A stretch of 58,449 nucleotides of DNA from Flavobacterium sp. (GTDB taxonomy: Bacteria; Bacteroidota; Bacteroidia; Flavobacteriales; Flavobacteriaceae): the NCBI GenBank assembly GCA_030153045.1, contig JASLID010000052.1:1-58449 (forward strand), written 5' to 3'. This document shows, in pieces, positions 1 through 9,359 of this stretch. The position numbers were made by a program, and so were the translations under genes. Positions within the stretch are counted from its first letter, which is position 1, and every line of letters begins with the position of its first letter. The notes beneath the pieces were generated by a model. That model was not told the origin of the DNA. It worked only from the letters and a program-made list of their open reading frames with translations, and did no database searches.

Positions 1-64
1 GGATTCGAACCTGCGGCCTCCTGCTCCCAAAGCAGGCGCGATAACCGGGCTACGCTACACCCCG
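1..64 (-). tRNA. tRNA-Pro (TGG), cut by window edge
   Basis: Read on the minus strand the sequence begins CGGGGTGTAG and folds as a tRNA with anticodon arm CTGCTTTGGGAGCAG, anticodon TGG, and T-arm GGTTCGAATCC. The 3' acceptor strand lies outside the window. It follows tRNA-Ser by 13 bases on the same strand, so the two are probably co-transcribed. Confidence 0.93.
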
Positions 65-77
65 AGGACAAAAAAAG

Positions 78-161
78 CGGAGAGACAGGGACTCGAACCC
101 TGGCGACAGTTACCCGTCGACAGATTAGCAATCTGCTCCATTACCGCTCTGGCACCTCTCC
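78..161 (-). tRNA. tRNA-Ser (GCT)
   Basis: The minus strand reads GGAGAGGTGCCAGAGCGG at the 5' end and closes with CTCTCCG. The anticodon stem-loop CAGATTGCTAATCTG gives anticodon GCT. A long variable arm, expected of a serine tRNA, follows, and the T-arm is AGGGTTCGAGTCCCT. No CCA is encoded after the discriminator base. It is the first gene of a tRNA pair with tRNA-Pro. Confidence 0.95.
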
Positions 162-195
162 TTTTCTGCAAAGAACTTAACCTTTTTTGCGGTTG

Positions 196-226
196 CAAAT
201 GTAGGGTATCAATCCCTTATTACCAA
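196..226 (-). promoter_or_regulatory. Promoter of the tRNA-Ser/tRNA-Pro pair
   Basis: On the minus strand TTG is followed after 20 bases by TACATTTG, an exact match to the Bacteroidota -7 element TAnnTTTG. The implied start site is about 28 bases upstream of the mature tRNA-Ser 5' end. The rest of the spacer up to the thiolase gene is AT-rich with no ORF that I can support. Confidence 0.6.
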
Positions 227-421
227 CTTTTTTTTTCAATTTTTTAAGTTATTTTCAATATAAATTGTAAAAGCGTTATAAATCAACATCATACAAATTG
301 AAAATAATTTAAAGTTATCTCATATTTAAACAACAAAACAGGATAAATAATATTAAAATTCAACTATGAATTCTTTATAAAATTAGTAAATTCGCGAAAT
401 AATTTTAGTAAATCATACAAA

Positions 422-1597
422 ATGAAAAAAGTTGTTATAGTATCAGCTGCACGTACACCAATAGGGAGTTTTATGGGTGCGCTATCAAGTGTTTCTGCTT
501 CTCAATTAGGTGCTACTGCCATTAAAGGTGCTTTAAACAAAATTAATTTAGACCCAGCTTTAGTAAATGAAGTTTTTATGGGTAATGTAGTTCAGGCTGG
601 TGTTGGTCAAGCTCCTGCAAGACAGGCAGCAATACACGCTGGATTATCTAACGAAGTTGCTTGTACTACAGTTAATAAAGTATGTGCTTCAGGAATGAAA
701 TCAGTAATGATGGGAGCTCAAGCCATTATGTGTGGCGATGCAGAAATTGTTGTAGCAGGTGGAATGGAAAACATGAGTTTGATTCCTCACTATGTACATA
801 TGAGAAACGGAGTTAAATTTGGTCCAACAACTTTCGTTGATGGCATGCAAAAAGACGGATTGGTTGATGCTTATGATCAACAAGCTATGGGTGTTTTTGC
901 TGATTTGTGCGCTACTGAATATAAAATTTCTCGTGAAGATCAAGATAACTTCGCTATTCAATCTTATACACGTTCTTCCAATGCTTGGGAAGCAGGAAAA
1001 TTTGATAACGAAATTGTTCCTGTATCAATTCCTCAAAGAAAAGGAGATCCAATTGTAGTGTCAAAAGACGAAGAGTACTCTAATGTGAAATTAGACAAAA
1101 TACCTGCTTTAAACGCAGTTTTTACTAAAGACGGAACTGTAACTGCCGCTAATGCATCAACAATCAATGATGGAGCTGCAGCTTTAGTATTAATGAGCGA
1201 AGAAAAAGCTCTAGCAATGGGATTAAAACCATTAGCTTACATTAAAGGATATGCTGATGCCGCTCAAGAGCCAAAGTGGTTTACAACTGCTCCTGCAAAG
1301 GCATTGCCAAAAGCATTAGAAAAAGCTGGTTTATCAATTTCTGATGTTGACTTTTTCGAATTTAACGAAGCTTTCTCTGTTGTTGGATTAGCAAATGCTC
1401 AAATTTTAGGTCTAGATAACGATAAAGTTAATGTTAATGGTGGTGCTGTTTCATTAGGACATCCCCTAGGTTGTTCAGGAGCAAGAATTATTGTAACATT
1501 AATTAACGTTTTAGAACAAAATAATGCTAAAATCGGTGCTGCAGCTATTTGTAATGGTGGTGGTGGCGCTTCGGCAATTGTTATTGAAAGAGCTTAA
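422..1597 (+). CDS. Acetyl-CoA C-acetyltransferase (thiolase)
   Basis: Thiolase of normal length (391 residues) that condenses two acetyl-CoA, or cleaves acetoacetyl-CoA, in the cytoplasm. The acyl-accepting cysteine is Cys88 in NKVCASGMKS. The catalytic His347 lies in GGAVSLGHPLGCSGAR and the second catalytic cysteine is Cys377 in CNGGGGAS. All three active-site signatures are intact. It stands alone: no acyl-CoA dehydrogenase or hydratase gene is adjacent, so the physiological direction (beta-oxidation, ketone body or amino-acid breakdown) cannot be read from context. The family call is secure; the preferred substrate chain length is inference. Confidence 0.95.
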   Translation: MKKVVIVSAARTPIGSFMGALSSVSASQLGATAIKGALNKINLDPALVNEVFMGNVVQAGVGQAPARQAAIHAGLSNEVACTTVNKVCASGMKSVMMGAQAIMCGDAEIVVAGGMENMSLIPHYVHMRNGVKFGPTTFVDGMQKDGLVDAYDQQAMGVFADLCATEYKISREDQDNFAIQSYTRSSNAWEAGKFDNEIVPVSIPQRKGDPIVVSKDEEYSNVKLDKIPALNAVFTKDGTVTAANASTINDGAAALVLMSEEKALAMGLKPLAYIKGYADAAQEPKWFTTAPAKALPKALEKAGLSISDVDFFEFNEAFSVVGLANAQILGLDNDKVNVNGGAVSLGHPLGCSGARIIVTLINVLEQNNAKIGAAAICNGGGGASAIVIERA

Positions 1598-1614
1598 ATA
1601 GTTATAAATTAAAA

Positions 1615-1681
1615 ATTATGAGTTATGAGTTTTAAAACTTTTTAAGGTTTAACTTGTAACTCATAATTCATAACTCATAAT
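1615..1681. repeat. AT-rich inverted repeat (ATTATGAGTTATGA type)
   Basis: ATTATGAGTTATGA is repeated in inverse orientation about 40 bases later, giving a 14-bp stem between thiolase and the NlpC/P60 gene. There is no T-run, so it is not a classical terminator. A similar palindrome built from AATTACGAATTACG lies at 32135-32176. Confidence 0.6.
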
Positions 1682-1689
1682 CCTTATAA

Positions 1690-2451
1690 ATGTTTGGTAT
1701 TTGTAACCTAGCCAATATTCCTTTACGATTAGAGCCAAGTGACCGAAGCGAATTAGTTTCGCAAGTGTTGTTTGGTGAGCATTTTATAGTTTTAGAACAT
1801 ACACCAAAATGGGCTAAAATTAAATTAGATTATGATGGTTACGAAGGCTGGATAGACCCTAAACAGTTTAAAGAAATAGCCGAGGAAGACTATAATAAGC
1901 TTTGTAAAGATGGTATTATCTTAAATAGCGATTTAATTGAATACATTACTTCTCCAAGTAATATATTAATCCCAATTCCTCTAGGAGCTTCATTATCATT
2001 TTTAAGTTATGAAGGAATTAACACCGAAAAATTTACTTTTGAAGGTTTAAGAACCAGTGGTGAAAAACCAAAATCTAACCTTTTAAACACGGCTTTTATG
2101 TACATGCATGCTCCATACTTATGGGGTGGAAAAACACCATTTGGGATTGACTGTTCAGGTTTTACGCAAATGGTTTATAAACTAAATGGATATAAGCTAT
2201 TTCGTGATGCATCACAACAAGCAAATCAAGGAGAAGCATTAAGTTTTATTGAAGAAAGCGAGCCAGGCGATTTAGCCTTTTTTGACAATGAAGAAGGAAA
2301 TATTATTCACGTTGGAATCATAATGGAAGATAATTACATTATTCACGCCAGCGGAAAAGTTCGCATTGACAGATTAGATCACTTAGGGATTTACAATGCC
2401 GAATTAAATAGGCATACTCACAAGTTAAGAGTTATTAAAAAAATTATATAA
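1690..2451 (+). CDS. SH3-domain NlpC/P60 (C40) peptidoglycan hydrolase
   Basis: Predicted cell-wall endopeptidase that cuts peptide stems of peptidoglycan, 253 residues. Residues 1-60 resemble a bacterial SH3 domain (GEHFIVLEHTPKWAKIKL, then GYEGWID). The C-terminal half is an NlpC/P60 domain with the catalytic cysteine at Cys155 in IDCSGF, His207 in IIHVGI and His219 in YIIHAS, matching the Cys-His-polar triad. No signal peptide is visible at the N-terminus, which is common for the Bacteroidota versions but leaves the export route open. It is followed by a strong terminator and convergent with the TPR gene. Confidence 0.9.
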   Translation: MFGICNLANIPLRLEPSDRSELVSQVLFGEHFIVLEHTPKWAKIKLDYDGYEGWIDPKQFKEIAEEDYNKLCKDGIILNSDLIEYITSPSNILIPIPLGASLSFLSYEGINTEKFTFEGLRTSGEKPKSNLLNTAFMYMHAPYLWGGKTPFGIDCSGFTQMVYKLNGYKLFRDASQQANQGEALSFIEESEPGDLAFFDNEEGNIIHVGIIMEDNYIIHASGKVRIDRLDHLGIYNAELNRHTHKLRVIKKII

Positions 2452-2486
2452 AAAAAGCGCTTCAAATAATTGAAGCGCTTTTTTTA
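2451..2486. terminator. Bidirectional terminator between NlpC/P60 and TPR genes
   Basis: A 9-bp stem (GCGCTTCAA / TTGAAGCGC, loop ATAA) is flanked by A6 on the left and T7 on the right, so it can terminate transcripts from both converging genes. Confidence 0.88.
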
Positions 2487-2503
2487 TTAGTAATCTATCG
2501 ATA

Positions 2504-3781
2504 TTAATTTCTAGCTTTTAATGCTTTATATTTTTCAGTCATATCAAGTGCATTGTACATATTTAACAATGTCGATTTAATATCTTTATCACCTGAAAAC
2601 AAATCATATGCTTTTTCTAAAAATGGAATTGTAGATTTATATATTCCTTCACGTTTTACTTTTAAAGCTTCATATTTTTTATTGTCAGCTGCTGAAGTAC
2701 CTAACTTATTCATTGCATCAATGATTTCTTTTTCTCCTTCAAGTTTCAATACTGCTAAATTCATATAAGCATTTTTGTATTTAGGATCAATTTCAATCGC
2801 TTTTAAATAATAGCCTTCAGCATCAATTTTGGCATTTTTCTCTTTCGATTGACCAGAAATAACTCCCAAATTGTAATATAAATCAGCATTATTAGGATCT
2901 TTAGCTAAAGCTTCTGAAATTAATTTTTTGTACGTTTCATAATCATTTGTTTTCAAATACAAATCGGCTTCAGATAATATTAATGAAGTATCATCAGGAT
3001 TTGTTTTTCTTGCATCACCAATAGATTTTTTAGCAGCTGCAACATCCCCTTTTTGAATATAAATCAATGAAATATTTTTGTAAATCTCACCTCTTTTTGA
3101 AGGTATTTTTTCAGTTCTAGGATTAGAATGTGATCCTAATTTTACAGCTCTGTCTCTATCTGCTAAAGTAGTAAAAGGCTCTTCTTGCTCCGTAATTTTA
3201 CTTTTAGCCAAATAACTCACTCCTTTACCAGAATAATTAATTTCTTTCAATTTATTATAATAATCTAGAGCTAAATCAAAATCTTGAGCATTAATTGCCG
3301 TGTTTGCAGCATAATAAAGCATAATTGAGTCTTTTTTATCAAGTGAATAAACTTGATATAACTTCAACGCACTTTGCTTATACTTTTTTGCATCACTGTC
3401 AGCAATAGCGCTATTTGTCAACAAACCTTTTAATTCTACAAGAGATGTTTTTGCTTGAGTAGAATATTTCGCTTTACCTGACTTATTTTCAACATCTAAC
3501 AAATGATTATAAGCTTCGGCAGCAGCAGAATAATTGTTATCAGCATCTGTTCCTTTTTTAGCTAAATCAAAGCTAGCATTTCCTTTTAAGAAATAATACT
3601 GTGCTTTTTGAGCATCGTCTGAATTAACAATCATGTGTTCAACTTGTTTTAAAGTTGATTGTGCTTCAGCAGAATTTCCTGATTTTAAAGCTTTTTCAGC
3701 AGCTTTCAACTCTTCTTTTTGTGCAAATGTTGCAACTGATATAAATAGTGAGGTTGCAATTGCTAAATTTTTAATTTTCAT
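2504..3781 (-). CDS. Secreted tetratricopeptide-repeat protein
   Basis: 425 residues. The first about 20 residues form a signal peptide (MKIKNLAIATSLFISVATFA, then QKEE), so it should be periplasmic or outer-membrane associated. The mature part is built of helical TPR units; the clearest are DLYYNLGVISGQSKEKNA and GYYLKAIEIDPKYKNAYMNL. TPRs are protein-binding scaffolds; no enzymatic domain is visible and the partner is unknown. It begins 18 bases after the gyrA stop, so it is probably transcribed with gyrA. That arrangement suggests expression in growing cells but gives no functional link. Confidence 0.85.
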   Translation of the reverse strand: MKIKNLAIATSLFISVATFAQKEELKAAEKALKSGNSAEAQSTLKQVEHMIVNSDDAQKAQYYFLKGNASFDLAKKGTDADNNYSAAAEAYNHLLDVENKSGKAKYSTQAKTSLVELKGLLTNSAIADSDAKKYKQSALKLYQVYSLDKKDSIMLYYAANTAINAQDFDLALDYYNKLKEINYSGKGVSYLAKSKITEQEEPFTTLADRDRAVKLGSHSNPRTEKIPSKRGEIYKNISLIYIQKGDVAAAKKSIGDARKTNPDDTSLILSEADLYLKTNDYETYKKLISEALAKDPNNADLYYNLGVISGQSKEKNAKIDAEGYYLKAIEIDPKYKNAYMNLAVLKLEGEKEIIDAMNKLGTSAADNKKYEALKVKREGIYKSTIPFLEKAYDLFSGDKDIKSTLLNMYNALDMTEKYKALKARN

Positions 3782-3799
3782 CTTTAATTTTTTAAATAA

Positions 3800-6334
3800 T
3801 TATTCTTGACTTTCAGTTTCTTCAGTAGTTTCATCGTCAGAAACATCTTCAGCAGATTCATCGCCTTCGATACCTTCAACAAGCTCTTCCGCTTCGTCTT
3901 CACGTAATACTTTGGCAACAGCTGCAATAGAATCGTTTCCTTTAATATTAATCAAACGAACTCCTTGTGTCGCACGACCCATAACTCTTAAATCAGAAAC
4001 CATCATACGAATAGTCAATCCTGATTTGTTGATAATCATTAAATCGTCAGCATCGGTTACATTGTTAATAGAAACTAAAGCTCCAGTTTTTTCGGTAATG
4101 TTAAGAGTTTTAACCCCTTTTCCACCACGATTGGTGATACGATAATCATCTAATGAAGAACGTTTTCCGTAACCGTTTTCTGAAACTACTAAAATTTCAC
4201 TTTCCATATCATTTACAGAAACCATGCCAATTACTTCATCGTTATCATCGGCTAAGGTAATTCCACGTACTCCAGAAGCAGTTCTTCCCATTGGACGTGT
4301 TTTTCCTTCTTCGAAACGAACTAATTTACCAGATTTAACCGCCACTAACACTTGGCTTTCACCGTTAGTTAATTTTGCTTCTAATAATTCATCATCTTCT
4401 CTAATTGTAATGGCTGCAACACCATTTACTCTTGGACGAGAATACAATTCTAATGATGATTTTTTCACTTGACCTTTTTTAGTCACCATAATCAAGTAAT
4501 GACTATTGATGTATTCTTGGTCTTTTAAATCTTGTGTACAAATAAATGCTTTTACTTTATCGTCACTTTCAATGTTCACTAAGTTTTGAATGGCCCTACC
4601 TTTGGCAGTTTTACTTCCTTCCGGAATTTCGTACACACGCATCCAGAAACATTTTCCTTTTTGAGTAAAGAACATCATGTACTGGTGGTTTGTTGCAATA
4701 AACATTTGCTCTAAGAAATCTTGATCTCTTGTTCCAGCAGACTTTTGTCCTACTCCTCCTCTATTTTGTGTTTTGTATTCAGAAAGAGAAGTACGTTTAA
4801 TATACCCTGCGTGAGAAATAGTAATTACTACTTGTTCATCAGCGATTAAATCTTCGATACTTACATCACCTCCAGCATATTCGATAGTAGAACGACGACC
4901 GTCACCATATTTATCTTTGATTTCAGCTAATTCATCTTTAATTACTTGCATTCTCATTTCTTTGCTTGCCAATAATTCTTTCAAATACGTAATCAATTTC
5001 ATGATTTCGTCATATTCAGCACGCAATTTGTCTTGCTCTAGTCCAGTTAACTGACGTAGACGCATTTCAACAATGGCTTTGGCTTGAATTTCAGATAATT
5101 TGAAACGTTCGATTAATTTCTCTCTCGCTTCATCTGCATTTTTTGAAGCGCGAATTAATTGAATTACTTCATCAATATTATCAGAAGCAATAATTAAACC
5201 TTCTAAAATATGTGCTCTTTCTTCTGCTTTACGTAAATCAAATTGAGCTCTACGTGTAACTACATCGTGACGGTGGTCAACAAAATGATGAATCAGATCT
5301 TTAAGATTCAACATTTGCGGACGACCTTTTACCAATGCAATGTTGTTAACACTGAAAGAAGATTGTAATTGTGTGAATTTATATAATGTATTTAAAACCA
5401 CATTAGGTGTTGCATCACGTTTTAAAATATAAACGATACGCATACCGTTTCTATCCGATTCGTCACGGATGTTGGCAATACCTTCAATTTTTTTATCATT
5501 AACTAAATCGGCTGTATGTTTGATCATATTAGCCTTATTCACTTGATACGGAATTTCGGTAACGATGATAGACTCACGGCCTTCTACTTCTTCGAAGTTT
5601 ACTTTAGCACGCATCACAACACGTCCACGACCTGTTTTGAATGCTTCACGAACGCCATCCATACCATATATTACACCTCCCGTTGGGAAATCTGGTGCTT
5701 TAATATGGTGCATTAATTCGTCAATCTCAATATCGTTGTTGTCGATATAAGCTAATGTTCCGTCAATAACTTCAGTTAAGTTATGAGGTGCCATGTTGGT
5801 TGCCATACCTACCGCAATACCAGACGCTCCATTAATCAAAAGATTAGGAACACGTGTAGGCATTACTTTTGGTTCATATAAAGTATCGTCAAAGTTCAAT
5901 TGAAAATCAACGGTTTCTTTATCAATGTCAGCCATGATTTCTTCTGACATCTTTTTCATTCTTGCCTCAGTATAACGCATTGCTGCTGGGCTATCACCAT
6001 CGACAGAACCAAAGTTACCTTGACCGTCAACTAATAAATAACGTAAACTCCATTCCTGAGCCATACGAACCATCGCGTCGTAAACAGAGGTATCTCCGTG
6101 TGGGTGATACTTTCCTAATACTTCACCGACAATTCTTGCTGATTTTTTATGAGCTTTATTTGAATAAACTCCTAATTCATGCATACCAAACAAAACTCTT
6201 CGGTGAACGGGTTTTAAACCATCTCTCACATCAGGTAAGGCACGCGATACAATAACCGACATCGAATAATCGATGTAAGCTGATTTCATTTCGTCTTCAA
6301 TGTTAATTGGAATTAACTTTTCTCCGTCAGACAT
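3800..6334 (-). CDS. gyrA: DNA gyrase subunit A
   Basis: Catalytic subunit of gyrase, which introduces negative supercoils with GyrB. The breakage-reunion domain is at the N-terminus, with the DNA-linked tyrosine at Tyr121 in AAMRYTEARM. The quinolone-determining loop reads HPHGDTSVYD: Thr82 and Asp86 stand at the positions of E. coli Ser83 and Asp87, with no obvious resistance substitution. The C-terminal DNA-wrapping beta-pinwheel contains a GyrA-box-like QNRGGVG in the first blade and a further NRGGKG. The tail is strongly acidic. Length (844) fits GyrA of Bacteroidota. ParC was considered, but the box and the full C-terminal domain favour GyrA. No gyrB is nearby. Confidence 0.94.
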   Translation of the reverse strand: MSDGEKLIPINIEDEMKSAYIDYSMSVIVSRALPDVRDGLKPVHRRVLFGMHELGVYSNKAHKKSARIVGEVLGKYHPHGDTSVYDAMVRMAQEWSLRYLLVDGQGNFGSVDGDSPAAMRYTEARMKKMSEEIMADIDKETVDFQLNFDDTLYEPKVMPTRVPNLLINGASGIAVGMATNMAPHNLTEVIDGTLAYIDNNDIEIDELMHHIKAPDFPTGGVIYGMDGVREAFKTGRGRVVMRAKVNFEEVEGRESIIVTEIPYQVNKANMIKHTADLVNDKKIEGIANIRDESDRNGMRIVYILKRDATPNVVLNTLYKFTQLQSSFSVNNIALVKGRPQMLNLKDLIHHFVDHRHDVVTRRAQFDLRKAEERAHILEGLIIASDNIDEVIQLIRASKNADEAREKLIERFKLSEIQAKAIVEMRLRQLTGLEQDKLRAEYDEIMKLITYLKELLASKEMRMQVIKDELAEIKDKYGDGRRSTIEYAGGDVSIEDLIADEQVVITISHAGYIKRTSLSEYKTQNRGGVGQKSAGTRDQDFLEQMFIATNHQYMMFFTQKGKCFWMRVYEIPEGSKTAKGRAIQNLVNIESDDKVKAFICTQDLKDQEYINSHYLIMVTKKGQVKKSSLELYSRPRVNGVAAITIREDDELLEAKLTNGESQVLVAVKSGKLVRFEEGKTRPMGRTASGVRGITLADDNDEVIGMVSVNDMESEILVVSENGYGKRSSLDDYRITNRGGKGVKTLNITEKTGALVSINNVTDADDLMIINKSGLTIRMMVSDLRVMGRATQGVRLINIKGNDSIAAVAKVLREDEAEELVEGIEGDESAEDVSDDETTEETESQE

Positions 6335-6593
6335 ACTTATATTTATGTTTAATTATATTAATTTAAAAAATCTTGCTAATATAAGCTTTCTCGATTATTT
6401 TTTAGACATATGTAAGCATAAATTTAGCTGATTTATTAACAAATTTTTCAAGGGGTTTGGTTAATAAATTATTTGATTTTTAACTCAATTTTTCGATATT
6501 TTTTTGTCAATTAGCTGACAGTTGATATTTGTGAGGAATGATTTTTGCATATGGAATCATAAATCACTAAATTTACATTAACAATCATATATT
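6335..6593. other. Divergent gyrA/clpC intergenic region
   Basis: AT-rich spacer between two divergent housekeeping genes. It contains a candidate clpC promoter near its right end. On the gyrA side only a one-mismatch -7 (TATATTAG on the minus strand, 6376-6383) without a clear TTG is visible. No ORF is supported here. Confidence 0.5.
6545..6575 (+). promoter_or_regulatory. Candidate clpC promoter
   Basis: TTG, a 20-base spacer, then TAAATTTA (one mismatch to TAnnTTTG). The predicted start site is about 12 bases before the clpC ATG. I see no CIRCE or CtsR-like operator repeat. Confidence 0.4.
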
Positions 6594-9140
6594 ATGGATG
6601 ATAATTTTTCACCGAGGGTAAAAGATGTAATTACTTACAGTAAGGAAGAAGCATTGCGTTTGGGACATGATTTTATTGGCACCGAACATTTGATGCTTGG
6701 TATTTTGCGTGACGGAAATGGAACAGCTATTACTATTTTAAATAATCTATCTGTAGATTTAGAACATTTACGAAGAAAAGTTGAAATATTAAGTCCCGCA
6801 AATCCTAATCCAGTAGCTGGAAACGACAAAAAGAACTTACATCTGACAAGACAAGCCGAAAGAGCTCTAAAAACAACTTTTCTAGAAGCAAAAGTGTTTC
6901 AAAGTTCTTCTATCAGTACTGCGCATTTGTTGTTGTGCATTTTACGTAATGAAAATGATCCAACAACTAAATTGCTTAACAAATTAAAAATAGACTACGA
7001 CGTAGCCAAAGAACAATATCTAACTATGATGCCAAACGAAGAAGATTTTCAAGACAACTTCCCTAAAAATGAGTCTTCATACAATGATGATTCAGGACAG
7101 GATGACAGTTTAAAAGGGGATAATTTTAACAACCCTGCCAACAAATCAAACAAAAAATCTAAAACACCTGTATTAGATAATTTTGGGCGTGACCTTACAG
7201 AAATGGCAGAAGAAGGAAAACTCGATCCAGTTGTAGGTCGTGAAAAAGAAATCGAACGTGTTTCTCAAATTTTGAGTCGCCGTAAAAAGAACAACCCATT
7301 ATTGATTGGTGAACCAGGTGTGGGTAAATCTGCTATTGCTGAAGGGCTGGCCTTACGCATAATTCAAAAGAAAGTATCACGAATTTTATACGGAAAACGA
7401 GTGGTTACCTTAGATTTAGCCAGTCTTGTCGCTGGAACTAAATACAGAGGACAGTTTGAAGAGCGTATGAAAGCAGTTATGAATGAATTAGAAAAGAATG
7501 ATGACATTATTCTTTTTATTGATGAAATTCACACCATTGTTGGTGCTGGTGGTGCCACCGGCTCTTTAGATGCTTCTAATATGTTCAAACCCGCTTTATC
7601 TCGAGGCGAAATACAATGTATTGGAGCAACCACTCTTGATGAATATCGTCAATATATTGAAAAAGATGGGGCTTTAGAAAGACGTTTTCAAAAAGTAATT
7701 GTAAATCCAACTTCAATTGAAGAAACGATTACCATTTTACACAATATAAAAGACAAATACGAAGATCATCACAGTGTAACTTATTCTGACGAAGCAATCG
7801 AAGCTTGTGTGAAATTAACCGAAAGATACATGTCTGAACGTTTTTTACCAGACAAAGCGATTGATGCGTTAGACGAAGCAGGATCTCGTGTTCACATTAC
7901 TAATATTGATGTTCCGAAGCAAATTTTAGATTTAGAACGTCAATTAGAAGAAGTTCGCGAATTGAAAAATTCTGTAGTAAAAAGACAGAAATATGAAGAA
8001 GCTGCAAAACTTCGTGATGACGAGAAAAAATTAGAAAAAGATTTGGCCATTGCTCAAGAGTTATGGGAAGAAGATTCTAAAACCAATCGTATTCAAGTTA
8101 CTGAAGATAACGTGGCTGATGTCGTTTCAATGATGACAGGAATACCTGTTAATCGTATTGCTCAAACTGAAAGCAACAAACTTGCTCACTTACCTGATCT
8201 TATTCAAAATAAAGTGATTGGACAAAATGAAGCGGTGTTAAAAATTGCACGAGCTATTCAACGTAATCGTGCTGGGTTAAAAGATCCTAACAAACCAATT
8301 GGTTCTTTCATTTTCCTTGGACAAACAGGTGTTGGAAAAACACAATTGGCCAAAGTTTTAGCCAAAGAACTATTCGATTCAGAAGATGCCTTAGTTCGTA
8401 TTGACATGAGTGAATACATGGAGAAATTTGCCATTTCGCGCTTGGTTGGAGCGCCTCCGGGATACGTAGGTTACGAAGAAGGTGGACAATTGACCGAAAA
8501 AGTACGTCGCAAACCATATTGTGTTGTACTTTTAGATGAAATTGAAAAAGCACACCCAGATGTCTTTAATATGATGTTGCAAGTTCTTGATGATGGTTAT
8601 TTGACTGATAGTTTAGGTCGTAAAATCGATTTTAGAAACACTATCATTATCATGACTTCTAATGTAGGAGCACGTCAATTGAAAGATTTCGGTCAAGGTG
8701 TTGGTTTCGGAACAGCTGCGAAAGTTTCTCAAGCCGATGATAATTCAAAAAGCATCATCGAAAATGCTTTAAAGAAAACTTTTGCGCCAGAATTCTTAAA
8801 CAGAATAGACGATGTTATTGTATTTAATGCATTGGAAAAAGAAGACATCAATTTAATTATCGAAATTGAACTTAAAAAATTACTTGGAAGAGTTCATGAT
8901 TTAGGATATACTCTTAAATTATCTGATGAAGCCAAAGCATTTATTGCAGATAAAGGTTTCGATAAGCAATTTGGAGCAAGACCATTAAAACGTGCCATTC
9001 AAAAGTACGTTGAAGATGCTTTAGCCGAAGAAATTATTACTTCAAAAATTCATGAAGGTGACACCATCGAAATGGATTTAGATGCTGAATCACAAGAACT
9101 CAAAGTAAAAATTAAAAAAGCACCAAAACCTACTAATTAG
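6594..9140 (+). CDS. clpC: ATP-dependent Clp protease ATPase subunit ClpC
   Basis: Hsp100 unfoldase that feeds substrates to ClpP in the cytoplasm. Two Clp-N repeats occupy about residues 1-145, followed by a low-complexity acidic/asparagine-rich linker (about 150-190). The first AAA module has Walker A GEPGVGKS at 239-246 and Walker B IILFIDEIH. A short UVR-like middle domain (VKRQKYEEAAKLRDDEKKLE) identifies ClpC rather than ClpB or ClpA. The second AAA module has Walker A GQTGVGKT and Walker B VVLLDEIEKAHP. Length 848 is normal. Single gene; clpP and mcsA/B are not in the window. A terminator overlaps the stop codon. Confidence 0.95.
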   Translation: MDDNFSPRVKDVITYSKEEALRLGHDFIGTEHLMLGILRDGNGTAITILNNLSVDLEHLRRKVEILSPANPNPVAGNDKKNLHLTRQAERALKTTFLEAKVFQSSSISTAHLLLCILRNENDPTTKLLNKLKIDYDVAKEQYLTMMPNEEDFQDNFPKNESSYNDDSGQDDSLKGDNFNNPANKSNKKSKTPVLDNFGRDLTEMAEEGKLDPVVGREKEIERVSQILSRRKKNNPLLIGEPGVGKSAIAEGLALRIIQKKVSRILYGKRVVTLDLASLVAGTKYRGQFEERMKAVMNELEKNDDIILFIDEIHTIVGAGGATGSLDASNMFKPALSRGEIQCIGATTLDEYRQYIEKDGALERRFQKVIVNPTSIEETITILHNIKDKYEDHHSVTYSDEAIEACVKLTERYMSERFLPDKAIDALDEAGSRVHITNIDVPKQILDLERQLEEVRELKNSVVKRQKYEEAAKLRDDEKKLEKDLAIAQELWEEDSKTNRIQVTEDNVADVVSMMTGIPVNRIAQTESNKLAHLPDLIQNKVIGQNEAVLKIARAIQRNRAGLKDPNKPIGSFIFLGQTGVGKTQLAKVLAKELFDSEDALVRIDMSEYMEKFAISRLVGAPPGYVGYEEGGQLTEKVRRKPYCVVLLDEIEKAHPDVFNMMLQVLDDGYLTDSLGRKIDFRNTIIIMTSNVGARQLKDFGQGVGFGTAAKVSQADDNSKSIIENALKKTFAPEFLNRIDDVIVFNALEKEDINLIIEIELKKLLGRVHDLGYTLKLSDEAKAFIADKGFDKQFGARPLKRAIQKYVEDALAEEIITSKIHEGDTIEMDLDAESQELKVKIKKAPKPTN

Positions 9141-9150
9141 TAGGTTTTTT
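9125..9150 (+). terminator. clpC terminator overlapping the stop codon
   Basis: AAACCTACT-AATT-AGTAGGTTT followed by a run of T. The stem includes the clpC TAG stop codon. Confidence 0.8.
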
Positions 9151-9154
9151 TATT

Positions 9155-9315
9155 GAAGTCATTTAAACTTTTTTCAATTGGCTGCAAAATGGTCTTTTTC
9201 TCCCATATCTAACTGTTTTCTAACTCCGTAGCTCTGCTATGCAGTGCAAAAAAAGGTTATATCTGAAATAAAAATCCCTATTTTTCGCTTCAATCAAAAA
9301 AGTTTAAACGACTTC
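9155..9315. repeat. MITE-like element with 25-26 bp terminal inverted repeats
   Basis: The left end GAAGTCATTTAAACTTTTTT is repeated in inverse orientation at the right end (AAAAAAGTTTAAACGACTTC) with one mismatch over this part and near-identity continuing inward to CAATTG/CAATCA. The about 110 bases between them have no coding potential. It fills the clpC-rimK gap. Size, terminal repeats and lack of ORF are those of a non-autonomous mobile element or a folded intergenic repeat; no target-site duplication is obvious. Confidence 0.65.
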
Positions 9316-9359
9316 TAAAATAATTACTAACTTAGTTCTTTAAATTAAACCTATAAAAC

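Noticed and set aside
18..64. tRNA-gene attachment site for an integrative element
   Set aside because: No repeat of the tRNA 3' end and no integrase in the window; the tRNA-Pro 3' end lies beyond the edge, so it cannot be tested here.
5962..6255. 97-codon plus-strand ORF within gyrA
   Set aside because: Antisense to the conserved breakage-reunion domain; no start signals and no recognisable domain.
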